Shown: positions 20,824-32,486, numbered from the stretch's first letter. The stretch is DNA of 64,000 bases from Tricholoma matsutake (GCA_026075535.2 AP026538.1:6696001-6760000), one strand, 5' to 3'. Numbers and translations: made by a program. The notes: a model not told the origin generated them from the letters alone.

Positions 20824-23800
20824 TCAAAATCGCATACGACCGAAGTCCGTGACTTGAATGCGACACGGTGCAGCAGTGTGCCATCGGTGGAATTCCTTGA
20901 TTAACTGAGGGGCATTTACATCAGACTCTTCGACCCATGAGTTCTCCTCATACCCATAACCCTTCCAATGTACCAAATACTGGAGTTTTCCTTGACGCAA
21001 ATGGCTGTCCAAGATTGACTCGACTTCGTATTGGGGTTCTCCCTCGATCACTGTAGGTGGTGGTGGTGGGTGTGAATGGCGTCCCGGGAACGGATCTGGG
21101 GGAGTTGGAAGCAATTTGACGACATGGAAGATGGGATGGAGTCTGGACATGGAGGCTGGGAGGCATAGACGATAGGCATGCGTTCCAATGCACTTGACAA
21201 TGGGGAAAGGTCCCAAGAAGCGATGAGCGAGTTTCTTGGATGGACGTGTAGTGGAGATGTCACTGGAGTCAAGATAAACTCGATCACCAACCTTGTACTG
21301 AGGGGTTGGGGAGTGGCATTGGTTGTAAAATCGCGCCATGTCATCCTTCGCCTTTGCTAAGGCTGCCCTTGCCTCCTCCAAGCTATCCCTCATGCGTTCT
21401 GTGAACTCATTCACCGTCTCAATGTGTGAGGGAGTTTGGCGAGGTTCAAATCCCATGCGTGGATGTCGTCCAGTGTCTAAGAGGAAAGGGGTCTGTTGAG
21501 TGGAAGCATGGACATGGTTGTTGTATCCAAACTCGGCCAAAGGAAGGAGATCATCCCAATCGTCCTGGTGTTCATTGACAAAGAGGCGGATGTACTGCTC
21601 CAGTTTCTGGTTGACTCGCTCCGTCTGGCCATCAGTTTGTGGGTGATAAGCGGTTGAAGCGAGGAGTTTGATCCCCAGGAGTCGGTACAGCTCACGAGTG
21701 AACTCTGCCATGAACTGAGGGCCACGATCCGAGAGGAAGGCACCAGGAAGTCCATGTAATTTCCACACGTGGTGGAGGTAGAGTCGAGCGGCACCTAGGG
21801 CACTGACAGTGGTATGAGTGGGAATGAAGTGAGCGCATTTTCCCACTGAGTCAACTGTGCACATCACCGCATCAAACCTGTTTGACTCTGGCAATTCCAC
21901 CACAAAGTCAACACTGACGACATCCCAACGACTCTCTGGAACAGGAAGAGGGTGTAGCTCACCAATAGGCTTGTGACAAGGAACCTTGGTGTGTAAGTAA
22001 AGGTCACAAGTGCGACAATACTGACCAATGAGCCGTGACATTTGTGGCCACCAATAGTTCTGTGAGGTGAGCTCCAAGGTCTTCCAGCGTCCAGGGTGGC
22101 CAGCAATCTGTGAGTCATGGTGTTGGGATATGATGCGCCGGCAAAGGTCTGGGTCATTGGGAACATAGATGCGATCCCTGAAATACAACAAGTCCTCCTT
22201 TTCAGCCCACTCTGCCGCACGTAAGGAAAGGGTCGATCCCTTCCTCAGTTCTTTAACAGCTTGGGCGACAACATCCTCATGTAAACCGCTACGGTTTGCG
22301 TGACAAATGTCACATAGGATGTCCCACTCCTTGCCCTGGGGTGCGATGCCTTCCAGTGCCCGAATGGTGAACAGGTCTGGCTGCAACAGCACAATGTTTT
22401 GGTTGTCACCACTGCCATCCCCATGGTCTGCACGTCGGGATAGGGCATCGGTCTTCCCCATGCTGCGACCCGGACAGTGGTGCAAGGAGAAGTCGAATCT
22501 AGATAGATACAGGGACCAACGAGCTTGACGACAGTTCAATTTCTTGGCCATCATGAAGTACTCGAGATTCTTGTGATCTGTCCAAATTTCCACCTTGTGT
22601 TGGGCACCCTTGAGGAAGTGTCGCCACTCCTCAAGCGCACGCATTATCGCCAACATCTCCTTGTCATGGATCTCGTAGTTTTGCTCTACAGCACTAAGGC
22701 TTTTGGAGTAGAACGCAACAGGATGCCACTTCTGGTCCTCCAGAGACTGCTGAGACAACACGGCGCCCATCGCAAAGTCAGAACTGTCGGCTTCTACACG
22801 AAAAGGATGCAAATCATCAGCAAAGGTAAGGATCAGAGCAGAAGTGACCATCTCCTTAAGCTTTTTGAACGCCTCCTGTTGTGCATTATCCCACCTCTAT
22901 GCCTCCTTTCCTGTCAAGTCGAACAGTGGTCGTGCATGATGTGAGAAATCCTTGATAAAACGCCGATAGAAATTGATGAAGCCCAGGAAAGACTGCACCT
23001 CCTTCTTGTTCGTGGGCATCGGCCAAGCTGTGACCCCGTTTACCTTGATAGGATCCATCTCCACTTGACCCTCTGAGATAATCAGGCCAAGGTACTCAAT
23101 CTTGGTCCTTTCGAACTCGCATTTGTCCTGACAAAGGTAGAGTTTGTACCGTCGAAGTCGCTCTAGGACGAGGCGCATGATGCGACGGTGCTCTTCAACC
23201 ATGCAAGTGAAGATGAGGATGTCATCGAGATAGATGCAGACAACGCCTTCAAGGATGAGGTCGTGGAAGATGTCGTTCATCATGGTCTGAAAGGTGGCAG
23301 GGCTATTAGTAAGGCCAAAGAACATGACAAGCAGTTCAAAAAGACCACGGTTGGTACAAAAGGCTGCCTTCCACTCATCTCCCTCCTTTATCCTCACATT
23401 ATTATAGCCCCAATGGACATCGAGCTTGGTGAAGTATCGGGCTCCACAGAGCTGGTTTACGAGTTTGGAGATGAGGGGTAGTGGGTAGCGATTTTTGACC
23501 GTGATGTTGTTGAGCCTTCTGTAGTCTTGAACCGGTCGAAGTGAGCCATCCTTCTTCTTGACAAAGAAAAAGGGAGAGGCCATGGGTGACTTCAATGGTC
23601 GAATACATCCAGAGGCCAGGTGCTCGTCGATGAACTGGTCAAGCTGCCGTTGTTCTTCCGGAGAGAGAGGATAGACCTTGCAGGATGAAGGGGTTGCGCC
23701 GGGGGTGAGTTTGATCGCGTGATCCCATGGCTTGCGCGCAGGAAGAGAGTCGAATGACTCCTTGGAGAACACGTCTTCAAACTCATGGAGATGAGGGAGT

Positions 23801-24702
23801 AAGGAGTTAGTAGAGGATTTAGCAGCGTTGTTTTTGTGGAAGGCCTCAGCGAGGCATTGGGATATGTTTGATGTGGCACACACCTCATGTGATGAGCGAA
23901 TCGCAGTGTAGAAGATCCGATCACCCTCCTCCACTTCCTCTGGGTCCTCATCATCATCATCCGAGTCCGGCATTAGATCAGGAACCCCTTCCAATTCCAC
24001 TTCAGGTATAGGCAGGGGTCCAGCACAACACTTCTGAGTACGTCGTATTGCCGCCTTCTGTCCACGACGTTCTTGCCTGGCTTCTGTGAAACACATCTGA
24101 CAGCGGGATGGACATCGGCTCATGGTAACCTCCCCGGTATGCCAGTCAACCTCTGGGTTATGGTCTTGAAGCCATGGATATCCCAAAATCACCTTTTGCT
24201 TTCCTAATTGAGTGACAGCAAAAAGGGCAGGCTCACTATGATCTTTGTAACAGAGAGCCAGGTCTGCAACCTCTCGGATGGCACCAGCTTCATTTGGGGA
24301 TCCATCCACGTTATATACAGGTATCGGATGTGAGAGTGAGCGAATATTTAGGCGATGTTGTTGTACCAGATGGGAATCGATGAAGAGACCAGTCGCACCA
24401 GAGTCCAGGAGTACAGAGACACCAAGTATCTGTCCAGTGTCAGTCGTCTGCAGTTCGATGGCTAGGTTTAAGGAATGTGCAGAGGGAGTGGATGCCACAA
24501 TATACTTGCGTGGTAGTTTACGCTCCCATAATTTAATTTTGGGATGTGGAGTAGAAGAAGAGATGGGGAGAGCAGGTACATCTTTAGCCAACTTTGAAGG
24601 GTCAGAGAGGGGAGCAGTCACAGAAATGGATTCATTCTCCGGGGATTCAACTGACAAGACTTCAAAGCAGTTATGGACAGGCAGTGAGGGCATACGATTC
24701 AC
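20824..24702 (-). pseudogene. G1 pol: protease, RT, RNase H, integrase, chromodomain
   Basis: The frame begins at or near 24,702 in a frame different from gag and overlapping its stop. Aspartic protease: [49 protein letters not shown], and the catalytic IYLDDILIF. RNase H: FRVEADSSDFAMGAVLSQQ and WTDHKNLEYF. Integrase: HHDSQIAGHPGRW with CRTCDLY, then VDFVVELPE, LSDRGPQFMAEF and TDGQTERVNQKLEQY for D, D and E. The chromodomain near the C-terminus reads YLVHWKGYGYEENSWVEESD. A single TAG at 22,897-22,899 falls where copy G3 has TGG (GKEA-W-RWDNAQQEAF), so it is a private nonsense change. Everything else is open, which makes this the best reference copy of the family. Length and domain order fit chromoviruses. 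Confidence 0.94.
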
Positions 24703-25853
24703 TTGCTGCGAATAGGAAAATCCTGCTCCTCTACAACTTCCAACTTAATCTCCTCTGCAACTTGATCCTTCGCTTCCTCAACATCTACAAGCGCCAACAA
24801 ATTTTGCAGGAGTTCGTCTCGTCCCTCGGGGGTGAGCATGCGGATATCCTGACAATGGGGACATGCTCCAGCCCTGTGTCCAGGTTCCCCACAATGGTAG
24901 CAGAGATCCAACTTACATGCATGGCTGCGGGCTGCATCAACATCCATTGGTACTGGGACATTGATGGCTGGTGTGGGAGTTTGACGAACAGGAATGGGGT
25001 TAGGGCGGGGGAGGCTTCGATTGAAGGTGTAGGGTGTATGAGTGGTAGTTGGAGCACGGAATGCAGCATTAAACACCGCATTTGTGAGTTGGTTCTTGTC
25101 ACAGAGTGAAGCAGCTTCATACCAAGCAAGGATATCATCGTCTGCTGGGCGCCCTTCCAACATCTGTGCAATCTGGTCCTGAATTTCTCGGTTGAGCCCC
25201 CGTTGGAACTTCACCACCACTGGTAACCCACTCCCATATCCTGCCATGTCCACCAAATCCTTGAACTCATCGATATAGTCGTCCACAGATCGACATCCCT
25301 GGTGGTAAGCGGATGACTCAAGTTGTGTCACTGCTCAGTGGCATTCATTGAGAGGGCAGAAGTGGCGTACGAACTCAGCTCGAAAGTCACCCCAAGTGGA
25401 GAAAGGTAGAGAACCGAGTTCTTTAGTTTGACGTAGGATACGGTCCACATAGAGATAGGTGCATTCAGATTTCATGTATGTGAAGGCCCAATAAATTTTT
25501 GCAGCCTCATCGACGAATTGATGCGACTGGAGACTAATGTATAACTCACAGGAATTAAGGAATGCACGTCCCTGTGCACGTGCACCATTAAATTCGGTGG
25601 GGGGGGACAGTTTGATCTGGGCACGTTCCTTAGTGGACGCGTTTGGCAAAACGTCGTTGTTGGGTGCGCTTGGAGTTGTAAAGGGGGAACTATTGGTCGT
25701 AGGGTTAGCCTGGAGGGTCCTAACGAAGTTTTCAATCGTAGATTTAAGCGAGTCAATTTGCGCGCGCATTCCGGAAACATTGCTTTCAAGCGCGTTGAAG
25801 CGTTCTGATGTGTCCATGTCGCTAGGGAGCGCGTTTGGCGAAAATGGCAGCAT
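24699..25853 (-). pseudogene. G1 gag with one in-frame TGA
   Basis: The frame runs from ATG 25,853 (MLPFSPNALPSDMDTSERFN) through a capsid-like part (FVDEAAKIYWAFTYMKSE, STWGDFRAEFVRHF) to TGA at 25,335-25,337. It then continues without shift (SVDDYIDEFKDLVDMAGYGS, LPVVVKFQRGLNREIQDQIA) to the zinc knuckle CYHCGEPGHRAGACPHC and a stop at 24,699-24,701. The same TGA lies at the same place in copy G2. G2 and G3 have an upstream ATG (MNTLPK or similar) that G1 lacks, so the true start in G1 is uncertain. Gag coats the RNA and forms the virus-like particle. The stop codon overlaps the start of the pol frame. Confidence 0.9.
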
Positions 25854-25971
25854 AATAAAGGCGAGACTATCTGGAACGGTGTGTAGGGACTCTGTGGAGC
25901 TTTGGGAAGCATCGTCCAGTCCATACCTGCCTATCTTGGGCAGCGTGTTTGCGATTTTCGGGCCTTAGGGG

Positions 25972-25981
25972 AGAGTTTTCT
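25972..25981 (-). promoter_or_regulatory. putative self-priming primer-binding site of G1
   Basis: Two bases inside the 5' LTR end, the minus strand reads AGAAAACTCT. It is perfectly complementary to AGAGTTTTCT in the LTR (complement at 26,087-26,096), which lies about 28 bases after a TATA-like TATACT (26,121-26,126). This fits the Tf1/sushi self-priming scheme, where the 5' end of the RNA folds onto the site. No tRNA-type TGG start is seen at the LTR edge. Confidence 0.6.
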
Positions 25982-25983
25982 AC

Positions 25984-26408
25984 TATAAGGGCAACCTAAG
26001 CCTACCTAGCAAAGGGAAATCCAAAGTTAAAATTATACTACATAATACAGGCATTGGGGACACACCTAGCAAAGGGAAATCCGAAGAGAAAACTCTAAGG
26101 ATCCCCTTGCTGATGCCCAGTATATGTGAAGACGACAAAAATCAAATATAACCTAAAAATAGAAAAAGGCAGAGATAGGCGGATCAAGGCCGCCGAATGA
26201 CATCATACCAAGGGGTATGTGTCGGAAGGGGTACTCCTCTAAATATAAAAGTGTCAACATGTACAAACATGATAGCAAGGGAAAATTAGTAATAAAATCC
26301 GGAAAAATCATAGAAAATGAAGAATAGAAGGAAATGAGGTGGGGAAAAATATAGGACAAACATAAAAAATAGGAAAAACACACAGGGCACCCCCCTAGTC
26401 CCCTTACA
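25984..26408 (-). repeat. G1 5' LTR
   Basis: 425 bases. It differs from the 3' LTR only at about 26,022 (g to a), about 26,135 (t to c) and by loss of three bases near 26,237. Confidence 0.95.
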
Positions 26409-26759
26409 ATACCTCGCATCGACCTCGACAATAAGGTTTTGTACCCCTATCAAATATAAACAAAGTGCCCCAAGGGCGAGATATAGACCATAAAGCTCGA
26501 GCTTCGGTTGCGAAAACCGCGATTCGTGGTTGTTGAGCGTGATCAAGCCGAATCAACTGTAGTATTGCTTTTGAGGGTTATCGCGGTCACATTGCATTAG
26601 GAAATAGCCAATGGCAATGCTTGATGTGTCAACTGCGAGGATTACTGGGGTGTTCGAGGTATAGTCAATGGCTCAAATTGCTGGCGAGTTTAGGAGCACA
26701 TGCTTGAGATCTTCTTGCGCTACTACCTGAGATGGGCCAAATTTGAAGGGCACATCTTT
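26409..26759 (-). pseudogene. E2 RNase H, N-terminal part
   Basis: Right of G1 the minus strand reads ITLNNHESRFSQPKLELYGL, LYLIGVQNLIVEVDARY and then meets the G1 LTR. This is the RNase H form of the same gypsy group as the integrase at 18,640-20,355, and the two halves join across G1 after removing one ATACC copy. Confidence 0.85.
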
Positions 26760-27341
26760 TCAAGTAAGATTGATTAGCGCAGCTGCTCGATGTGCGAAAC
26801 TCTGGATGAAAATTCGACAAACTCCAATCGTTCCTAAGAATGCCTTAACTTTTGTGAGCGTACAACATGGACCCCATTTCTGGATCTTATCAATATGCGT
26901 TGGGTCAGCCATTTGGCCTTGAATATTGCATCGATGACCTAAAATGATTATCTCGGGGACACAAGCAAATAATTTCAGTCCAGAGAACATCCCACCACAA
27001 TACTTCATGCACTGGACGATGCAATTTAGGTTCTCAAAATGCTCCCACATGAATTGTCAAATGCCTGAGTTGTCGACAATCATTTCATAAGACCCACTGA
27101 TCATTCGATATTCCGATTTCGGACCCTTCACCAGTGTGTCATCGATATAAGGGATCGTGATGTGAGGGACCTCGGGTTGTAGGATGAAAGTTATGTCGTC
27201 GTGTAGGATCGGAACCGAGTTCGTCCAACCCATCAGTAGGGTGACGATTCGAAGTGCACCGAATGGGGTCTGGAAAGTTGTTAGATCTCGAGAGGATTCA
27301 GATATGAGCCTTTCGTTGAATGCAACATATAAATCCAACAT
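26760..27341 (-). pseudogene. E2 reverse transcriptase core
   Basis: The frame shows MLDLYVAFNERLISESSRDL, TTFQTPFGALRIVTLLMGWT, IPYIDDTLVKGPKSEY and, after one stop, LFACVPEIIILGHRC and VKAFLGTIGVCRIFIQSFAH. The catalytic YIDD is intact. Several nonsense codons interrupt the surrounding frame (for example at 27,057). Confidence 0.9.
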
Positions 27342-27796
27342 TCCACCACAAGTGCATCCTCCAAACTGTTCGGCTAAATGCTCGGGGATCGGGATGACAC
27401 CTGAGTGCTGAATTGTAACTTGGCTTAATGGCTTGAGGCTGTGGACTATTCAGAGCGATTTTGCGTCTTTCTTCGCAACGCAAAACCATTGTGATCGGTA
27501 TGATGAGTTCGACAACTTGTAGACTCCGCTTTGATCTTCTTTTTCAGCATCTCGCAAATCTGTTCATACAAACTGGGCAGTATGGGGATATTGTGTTCAA
27601 CCCAAGGGGTATGAGGGATGACTGGGAACTCGATAGGGGGGAAGAAATCGGGTCGAAACCTTCCTTGTTCATTTTCAGTCCATGCGAACCCTGCTTGCTG
27701 GTTTCAAATGAAGTCATGCATGAGGTCTCATTCTTGAGGCCATAAGAAATTGCCTGGATGATTTCAATCTATGATGTTTTTGCGTTCGAGGTTATA

Positions 27797-28102
27797 TCAA
27801 GGAGTTGGTTTGAATATCGGAGGATGGGGATTTAGTGGAGGCATGTCTTTGAGGGGATCGCCCTCGATGTGTTGAATAATTCTAAAATGATCAGGTAGTC
27901 CAGCCACGATTGGATGGACCTTCTGTGTGACTGGTTTATACTTTTTCTTTGTTGATAAATAACTAGACTGTGGATTGTCGGAAATAACTGAGGAAGGGGA
28001 AACTGACGATGAAGAAGGTTGCATAGGTATAAACACCATTGAAGCGTTTCGAGGAATGTGGAACTTGTCACACGCAGATAAATATAAGTCAGAAAGCGTC
28101 AT
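27797..28102 (-). pseudogene. E2 linker between protease and RT
   Basis: The frame reads KKKYKPVTQKVHPIVAGLPD, HFRIIQHIEGDPLKDMPPL and NPHPPIFKPTP. The K-KYKPV...GDPL...P-L-P-PP order is typical of the region between protease and RT in this gypsy group. It ends at a stop at 27,797-27,799; the stretch between 27,342 and 27,797 is a decayed continuation. Confidence 0.75.
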
Positions 28103-28377
28103 GGATAATTCTTCGGAGGAGTCAATTTTGGGGATATTTGCAGTGCACTCGATAAATATAGAGGAGTTAGAAGAGTCGAACGAGATGATAAAAGCACACT
28201 GTTCCGAAATTTCATTCTCTAATGCTGAAAATCCTCTCGAACTACTTTTTGACGATGGTGCAATCGAGGTATCAAGGGAATTGTAGTGGTCTGAGTTGAG
28301 TTAGGATTGCATATCATGATGGTTTGTGCTTTGTTCCGATAGTTTCTAATAACACTTTCCATTAAGACATCGAAAGG

Positions 28378-28671
28378 TCATCTGAGTAGAATATCATAAG
28401 CCAGGTCCCAAATAATATGTATCTGCATGTATAGGGTGATTCCACTGAGATCGCAGGGTACATTGCATGCTAAACCAAGTGTTTCATCCACAGTCCCATT
28501 AGCAGACTGCATCGGAAGCCTAATCAAGGAGTCGTATGCTAGACCGAGTTCATGGCAAACATCTTCAGCCATCAATATGATCGAGGAACTGGGATCAATG
28601 GTGCTTTCTACCTGGTTGTTACCATGGACATCCATAATAACTGATCTAATCAATGAAGTTTCTTTAGCCAC
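28378..28671 (-). pseudogene. E2 retropepsin-like protease
   Basis: The protein shows NNQVESTIDPSSSIILMAED, MQSANGTVDETLGLACNVP and DLSGITLYMQIHIIWDLAYD, the retropepsin fold of this group. The active-site triplet, usually D-[ST/P]-G, reads D-P-S, so the glycine is lost (a G to A change would explain it). Confidence 0.8.
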
Positions 28672-28791
28672 GACGAAAGGCTGAGGGATTTCACTGGGTC
28701 AGAGACTGCTAATATAGGTCTTGTATGGGTCAGGCATGATGATTGCGTCGGGACTAAACATGTTTGTCGCATTGTTTCCAGATTGTGGGAC

Positions 28792-30771
28792 TCATTTCAG
28801 TGTGACCTGTTCTCTCCATTTTGTTCGAACCTCGGGTGAAAGCGAGAGTAATTCTTCAGATGTCAGCATGACGATTGGCGTCTTCATTGAGCGCGCAAAT
28901 ATATCGTGCGCAATTTTCTCGTTCTGTATCAGTGCCTGTGTCGCATATGATGGTCCGTCTTTTTCCTTACCCTTCGATGCACCAGCGAAGTTCCTTTCAT
29001 GTGGTGGCAAATAGGTGTTCTCCCTGACTGACGTGTATGGGTGTACCGAGGTTTGTGTTGGGGGTATGGTGGTCGATGGCGAAGTGGTCGATGCGGGAGA
29101 CGTTGATGTTGATGTTGGAGCAGTAGTTGAAGTCGAAGGGTTGACCATTGTCGATGAAGATGTTGAGGGTGGTGGGACTGTAGCAGTAGACGTTGACAAT
29201 GCAGGGATGGGGGTTGTTGTGGCCAGAACCAAATTTTGAACCTCTTTGTTCAGACGTGAAAATGGTCGACCACTTCGAAGTGTGAATATTTCGCGCTCAA
29301 GAGCCGCTATTCTATCTTCGGAGTCAGCTGTCAACGTCGAGTTATGATAAATGCCTTTTGTCTCCAATCCCAATATAGAAATGGTGTCTGACTCTGTTAT
29401 CAAAGTGATCGCAGCCGAGGTTGAACTAGTCGAAGTTGAAGGTGCTGATGGTGTGATGCTGAATAAAAGTGTGGCTGCTGGGGTTGCGTCTGGGTTGCGT
29501 TTCCACCATTCATTGATGCGTTCCTTGATAAACCTGCCAGGGATACTTTGAGGGGTGAATTGTCCATTAGGAAGTACGATCTTTCCTTCTGCATTTCGCT
29601 TACACTTCCCTTCATTCAGGTATGACTGACAAACCATACAGTCAGGAATAAAATGTCCTGATAAACTGCAAAATATGCAAAGGAGTGCATCAATGTGTGC
29701 CTGTCTGTCTGCCGAATTAGTCCGAGGATTTTTAGTACCTGTGATATGCATAGCAATGGTGCTAGCAAATCGTTCGAACATCACGTTTAGATCTTCGGTT
29801 TTAATTGTAATAGTTCCAGGTGATGAGGTGACCATATTTCCGATGTTCAATGTCGAGTGCGATGAGGAAGTTGATTGGTGGATTACTGAGTTCGATGTGT
29901 TGGAGCCTGCTAGTACAAATTTTGCCGTGTCGTGAATGTCGTTGAGTGGATATGGATCGTCGGGATAATGGTCGGGGAACTTGAGTTCGAGTCATCGAGC
30001 AATTTGAGTCCATAAGCCGGGTTGGAATCCTCAAACATAAGCTCTACTTTGCTTGGCTTCCGAGATCCTATTCTTTGCTCGCAAAAAGTGAGTAATGTTG
30101 TAGAATGAGTGATAATACATTCCTAGATCGCTCGCGTTGAATATCCCAATGCGTAGCTGTTCTCCCACTAATTTGTCCATATCCGATATGCTCCACTTGT
30201 GATCGTCTTCTGAGCTGGGATAGAGTTTGTGTACTGCTGTTCTAAATTCATTGAATGATGTGCTGGGTTGATACTCTGGAAGCAATTCCCAGAGTTCTGA
30301 AGAGTCGATGTCGAGGTAGCGACAAGCATGTTTCTTCATTAGATTTGATTCAGTAACGCTGCAGGTCAGGAATAACAGTTCAAGCTCTTCAAAGTATCAT
30401 CGAAGCTCTCGAGGCTGAGTCGGGTCAAATTTCGGAGCAGTCGAGTGCCCACGAGCTGGCATCGCAGTTTGGGTAGTCATGAATGCGATGACTCTAGGGG
30501 TAGTGGTTAAGACTTGTGTAATAGATGGTAGAGGTGTCAAAGTTGTTGGAAGGATAAATGAAGAGGTCGATGATGATGACGAAGAAGTAGATGACGATGT
30601 GGAAGGCGATGATATAGGTGAAGGAAATAGTCTACGATGAGTAGATTCTGCTTCAGAAACTGGAATTAGAATGTCTCCCGATTGTTCGAGAGATTTGAAG
30701 GCGTGGCAAGTATCGATACAAAGGGTTCTTGCTTGTGTTGGCCTAAGCCGAGGAAGTTGAGGTTGGTCCAA
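28792..30771 (-). pseudogene. E2 gag
   Basis: The frame starts near 30,771 (MDQPQLPRLRPTQARTLCID), just inside the primer-binding site. It runs through Ser/Thr-rich stretches, a core (SFNEFRTAVHKLYPSSEDDH, MYYHSFYNITHFLRAKNRIS), a zinc knuckle CIFCSLSGHFIPDC and a tail with YLPPHERNFAGASKGKEKDG. Stops break it near 30,397, 30,031 and 29,970; they are TGA codons that fit TGG or CGA changed by single transitions. Gag and pol of this group are normally one long frame; here decay has fragmented it. Confidence 0.85.
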
Positions 30772-30790
30772 TAATGAAATGATTCAGAAA

Positions 30791-30809
30791 CCCCTCACGG
30801 TGGGCTCCA
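30791..30809 (-). promoter_or_regulatory. E2 primer-binding site candidate
   Basis: Four bases inside the 5' LTR the minus strand reads TGGAGCCCACCGTGAGGGG. A start of TGG complements the CCA tail of a tRNA, and the rest would pair to an acceptor stem; the tRNA itself was not identified. Confidence 0.6.
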
Positions 30810-30813
30810 AAAA

Positions 30814-31988
30814 TGATGATACTCAACCTGGGAAAACCACCTAAACTGCCAATGAGGCAATCAATGATATTTGTGACGAGTCAGAGGAAGGTTGCGAGTC
30901 ATTCCAAATGTTTGTGGCCCAACCAATGGAAAGATGACCAGTTGGTACTAGTCGTGAAGGTAGTGTTATGAGAAACGAAGGCGTTTGGCGTGGTCCGATC
31001 GAGTATTGATCAATATCGAGGGCGATTGATGAGATCGATGGCGAACGAGTTTATCGTTGATGGTCAATATGTGAATTCTGGGGACCTTTGGATTGGTTGA
31101 TGGTATATGAAGGGTGCAGCAAACCGCTATGAAGTGTTTGGAAGGGTTGCTAGAACTAATGACGAGATGATCGAGGATGTGACGGTCGCAGAGGTTTCTT
31201 GTCGATCAAGAAAACCCGCAGAGACTTAGATTGTTTTGGAAAGTCGATCAGATGCTTAGAACTGTATACAAGACGATATGTGAAGATGATTTCTTGTTAT
31301 TTTCAAGTAGATACTACAGAGTTTTATATGTTTTAAAGATACTTCCTAAAATGGAATGAGAAACATGTGTAGAACATGAGGCAAAAGATATGAGTTAAGG
31401 CACAAGGCCATAAAGGAGACTGGAATCTGAACAAGAAAGATATATATATCATATGATGAAAGAGTAATAAAGGGAAAGAACTAAAAGAGACTGTCCTTTG
31501 TGTATAAACTGCGCTAAGTCTCGCAATAATGCATCCAGCGGGTTCTGTGCACGATAGGGACTTGGAACAAGGCTGACCTATGATCAGCAGGTTTGAGCAC
31601 GAGTTGGAATATGTCCTAGTGCATGGTCTTCCACCATTTAGATAATGAAGGTGGCGCCCGATGTCACTCGTAGTTTCTCAATATCGATTGATGATGCTCA
31701 ACGATGGTTGATGGTGCTCGATCGCGGTTGTGGCTTGTTCGAAGTTGGTCGGGGATGTTCGATGGTCATGTAGGGGGATCTTAGGGACTTTCAGGGTAGT
31801 CCTAAGGTTGTGCGATGTGGGCTCTTGATATGATCAATGTCGCTGGTGATGTTTCAATGTGGTCAATATGATATCGCAATTGATAGAGTGGGTCGCGCTG
31901 CATCTGGGACATCGTAGGAGTTAGCCGACGTGATTAGAATGATGCTAAAGTGGTGAATTGGTCCTTGAGACAAGGAGACGACCTATCA
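30814..31988 (-). repeat. E2 5' LTR
   Basis: 1,175 bases homologous to 15,585-16,770 over the full length. Many differences lie at former CG sites (for example cccggg against cctggg near the start). Confidence 0.92.
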
Positions 31989-32020
31989 CCTGTATGCCAG
32001 TTAACCTCTGGGTTATGGTC

Positions 32021-32476
32021 TCAAAGCCATGGATAGCCCAAAATCACCTTCTGCTTTCCTAACTGAGTGACAGCAAAAATGGCACACTCACTATGATCTT
32101 TGTAATTGAGGACCAGGTCTACAACCTCTCGGATGGCACCAGCTTCATTTGGGGACCCATCCACATTATAAACAGGTATCAGACACAAGAGTGAGCAAGT
32201 ATTCAGGCAATGTTGTTGTGTGAGATGGGCATCAATGAAGAGACCAGTTGCACCAGAGTCCAGGAGTGCAGAGATACCGAGTATCTGTCCAGTGTCAGTA
32301 GTCTGTAGTTCAATTGCTAGGTTCAAGGAATGTGTAGAGGGAGTGGATGCAATGATATATTTGTGTGGTAGTTTGCACTCCCATGATTTAATTCTGGGGT
32401 GTGGGGCAGAGGGAGAGATAGAAAGAGCAGGTACATCTTCAGCCAACTTCAAAGGGTCAGAGAGGGGAACAGTCAT
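32021..32476 (-). pseudogene. G2 protease region
   Basis: The frame reads ALLDSGATGLFIDAHLTQQH and KVILGYPWL like the G1 protease, with the DSG triplet intact. It is interrupted on its right by the MITE insertion, which separates it from the pol start near 33,400. Confidence 0.85.
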
Positions 32477-32486
32477 GGAATTAGAT

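Larger units (their letters stand above)
20361..26408 (-). mobile_element. young chromodomain Ty3/gypsy retrotransposon G1
   Basis: The 6,048-bp element is bounded by LTRs at 20,361-20,788 and 25,984-26,408 and flanked by the 5-bp target duplication ATACC (20,356-20,360 and 26,409-26,413). By eye the LTRs differ by two substitutions and one 3-bp gap, so insertion is recent. Gag, protease, RT, RNase H, integrase and a C-terminal chromodomain are all present on the minus strand. Only two stops interrupt the genes: TGA at 25,335-25,337 in gag and TAG at 22,897-22,899 in pol. It sits within the RNase H coding region of E2, splitting it after the VEVDARY block. Confidence 0.96.
15585..31988 (-). 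mobile_element. Ty3/gypsy retrotransposon E2 (with G1 nested inside)
   Basis: Two long direct repeats (15,585-16,770 and 30,814-31,988) bound a minus-strand gag-protease-RT-RNase H-integrase region. LTR ends are TGATAGG...ATCATCA on the minus strand. A primer-binding site candidate (30,791-30,809) follows the 5' LTR and a purine tract precedes the 3' LTR. A spliced antisense gene sits between integrase and 3' LTR. The element sits inside copy G2, whose sequence is continuous across it; short flanks ccag and cctg may be an eroded 4-bp duplication. Without G1 it is about 10.4 kb. All its genes carry stops. Confidence 0.9.

Noticed and set aside
29015..29239. Plus-strand frame rich in Val, Asp and Gly
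   Set aside because: It is the reverse complement of the Ser/Thr-rich linker of E2 gag.
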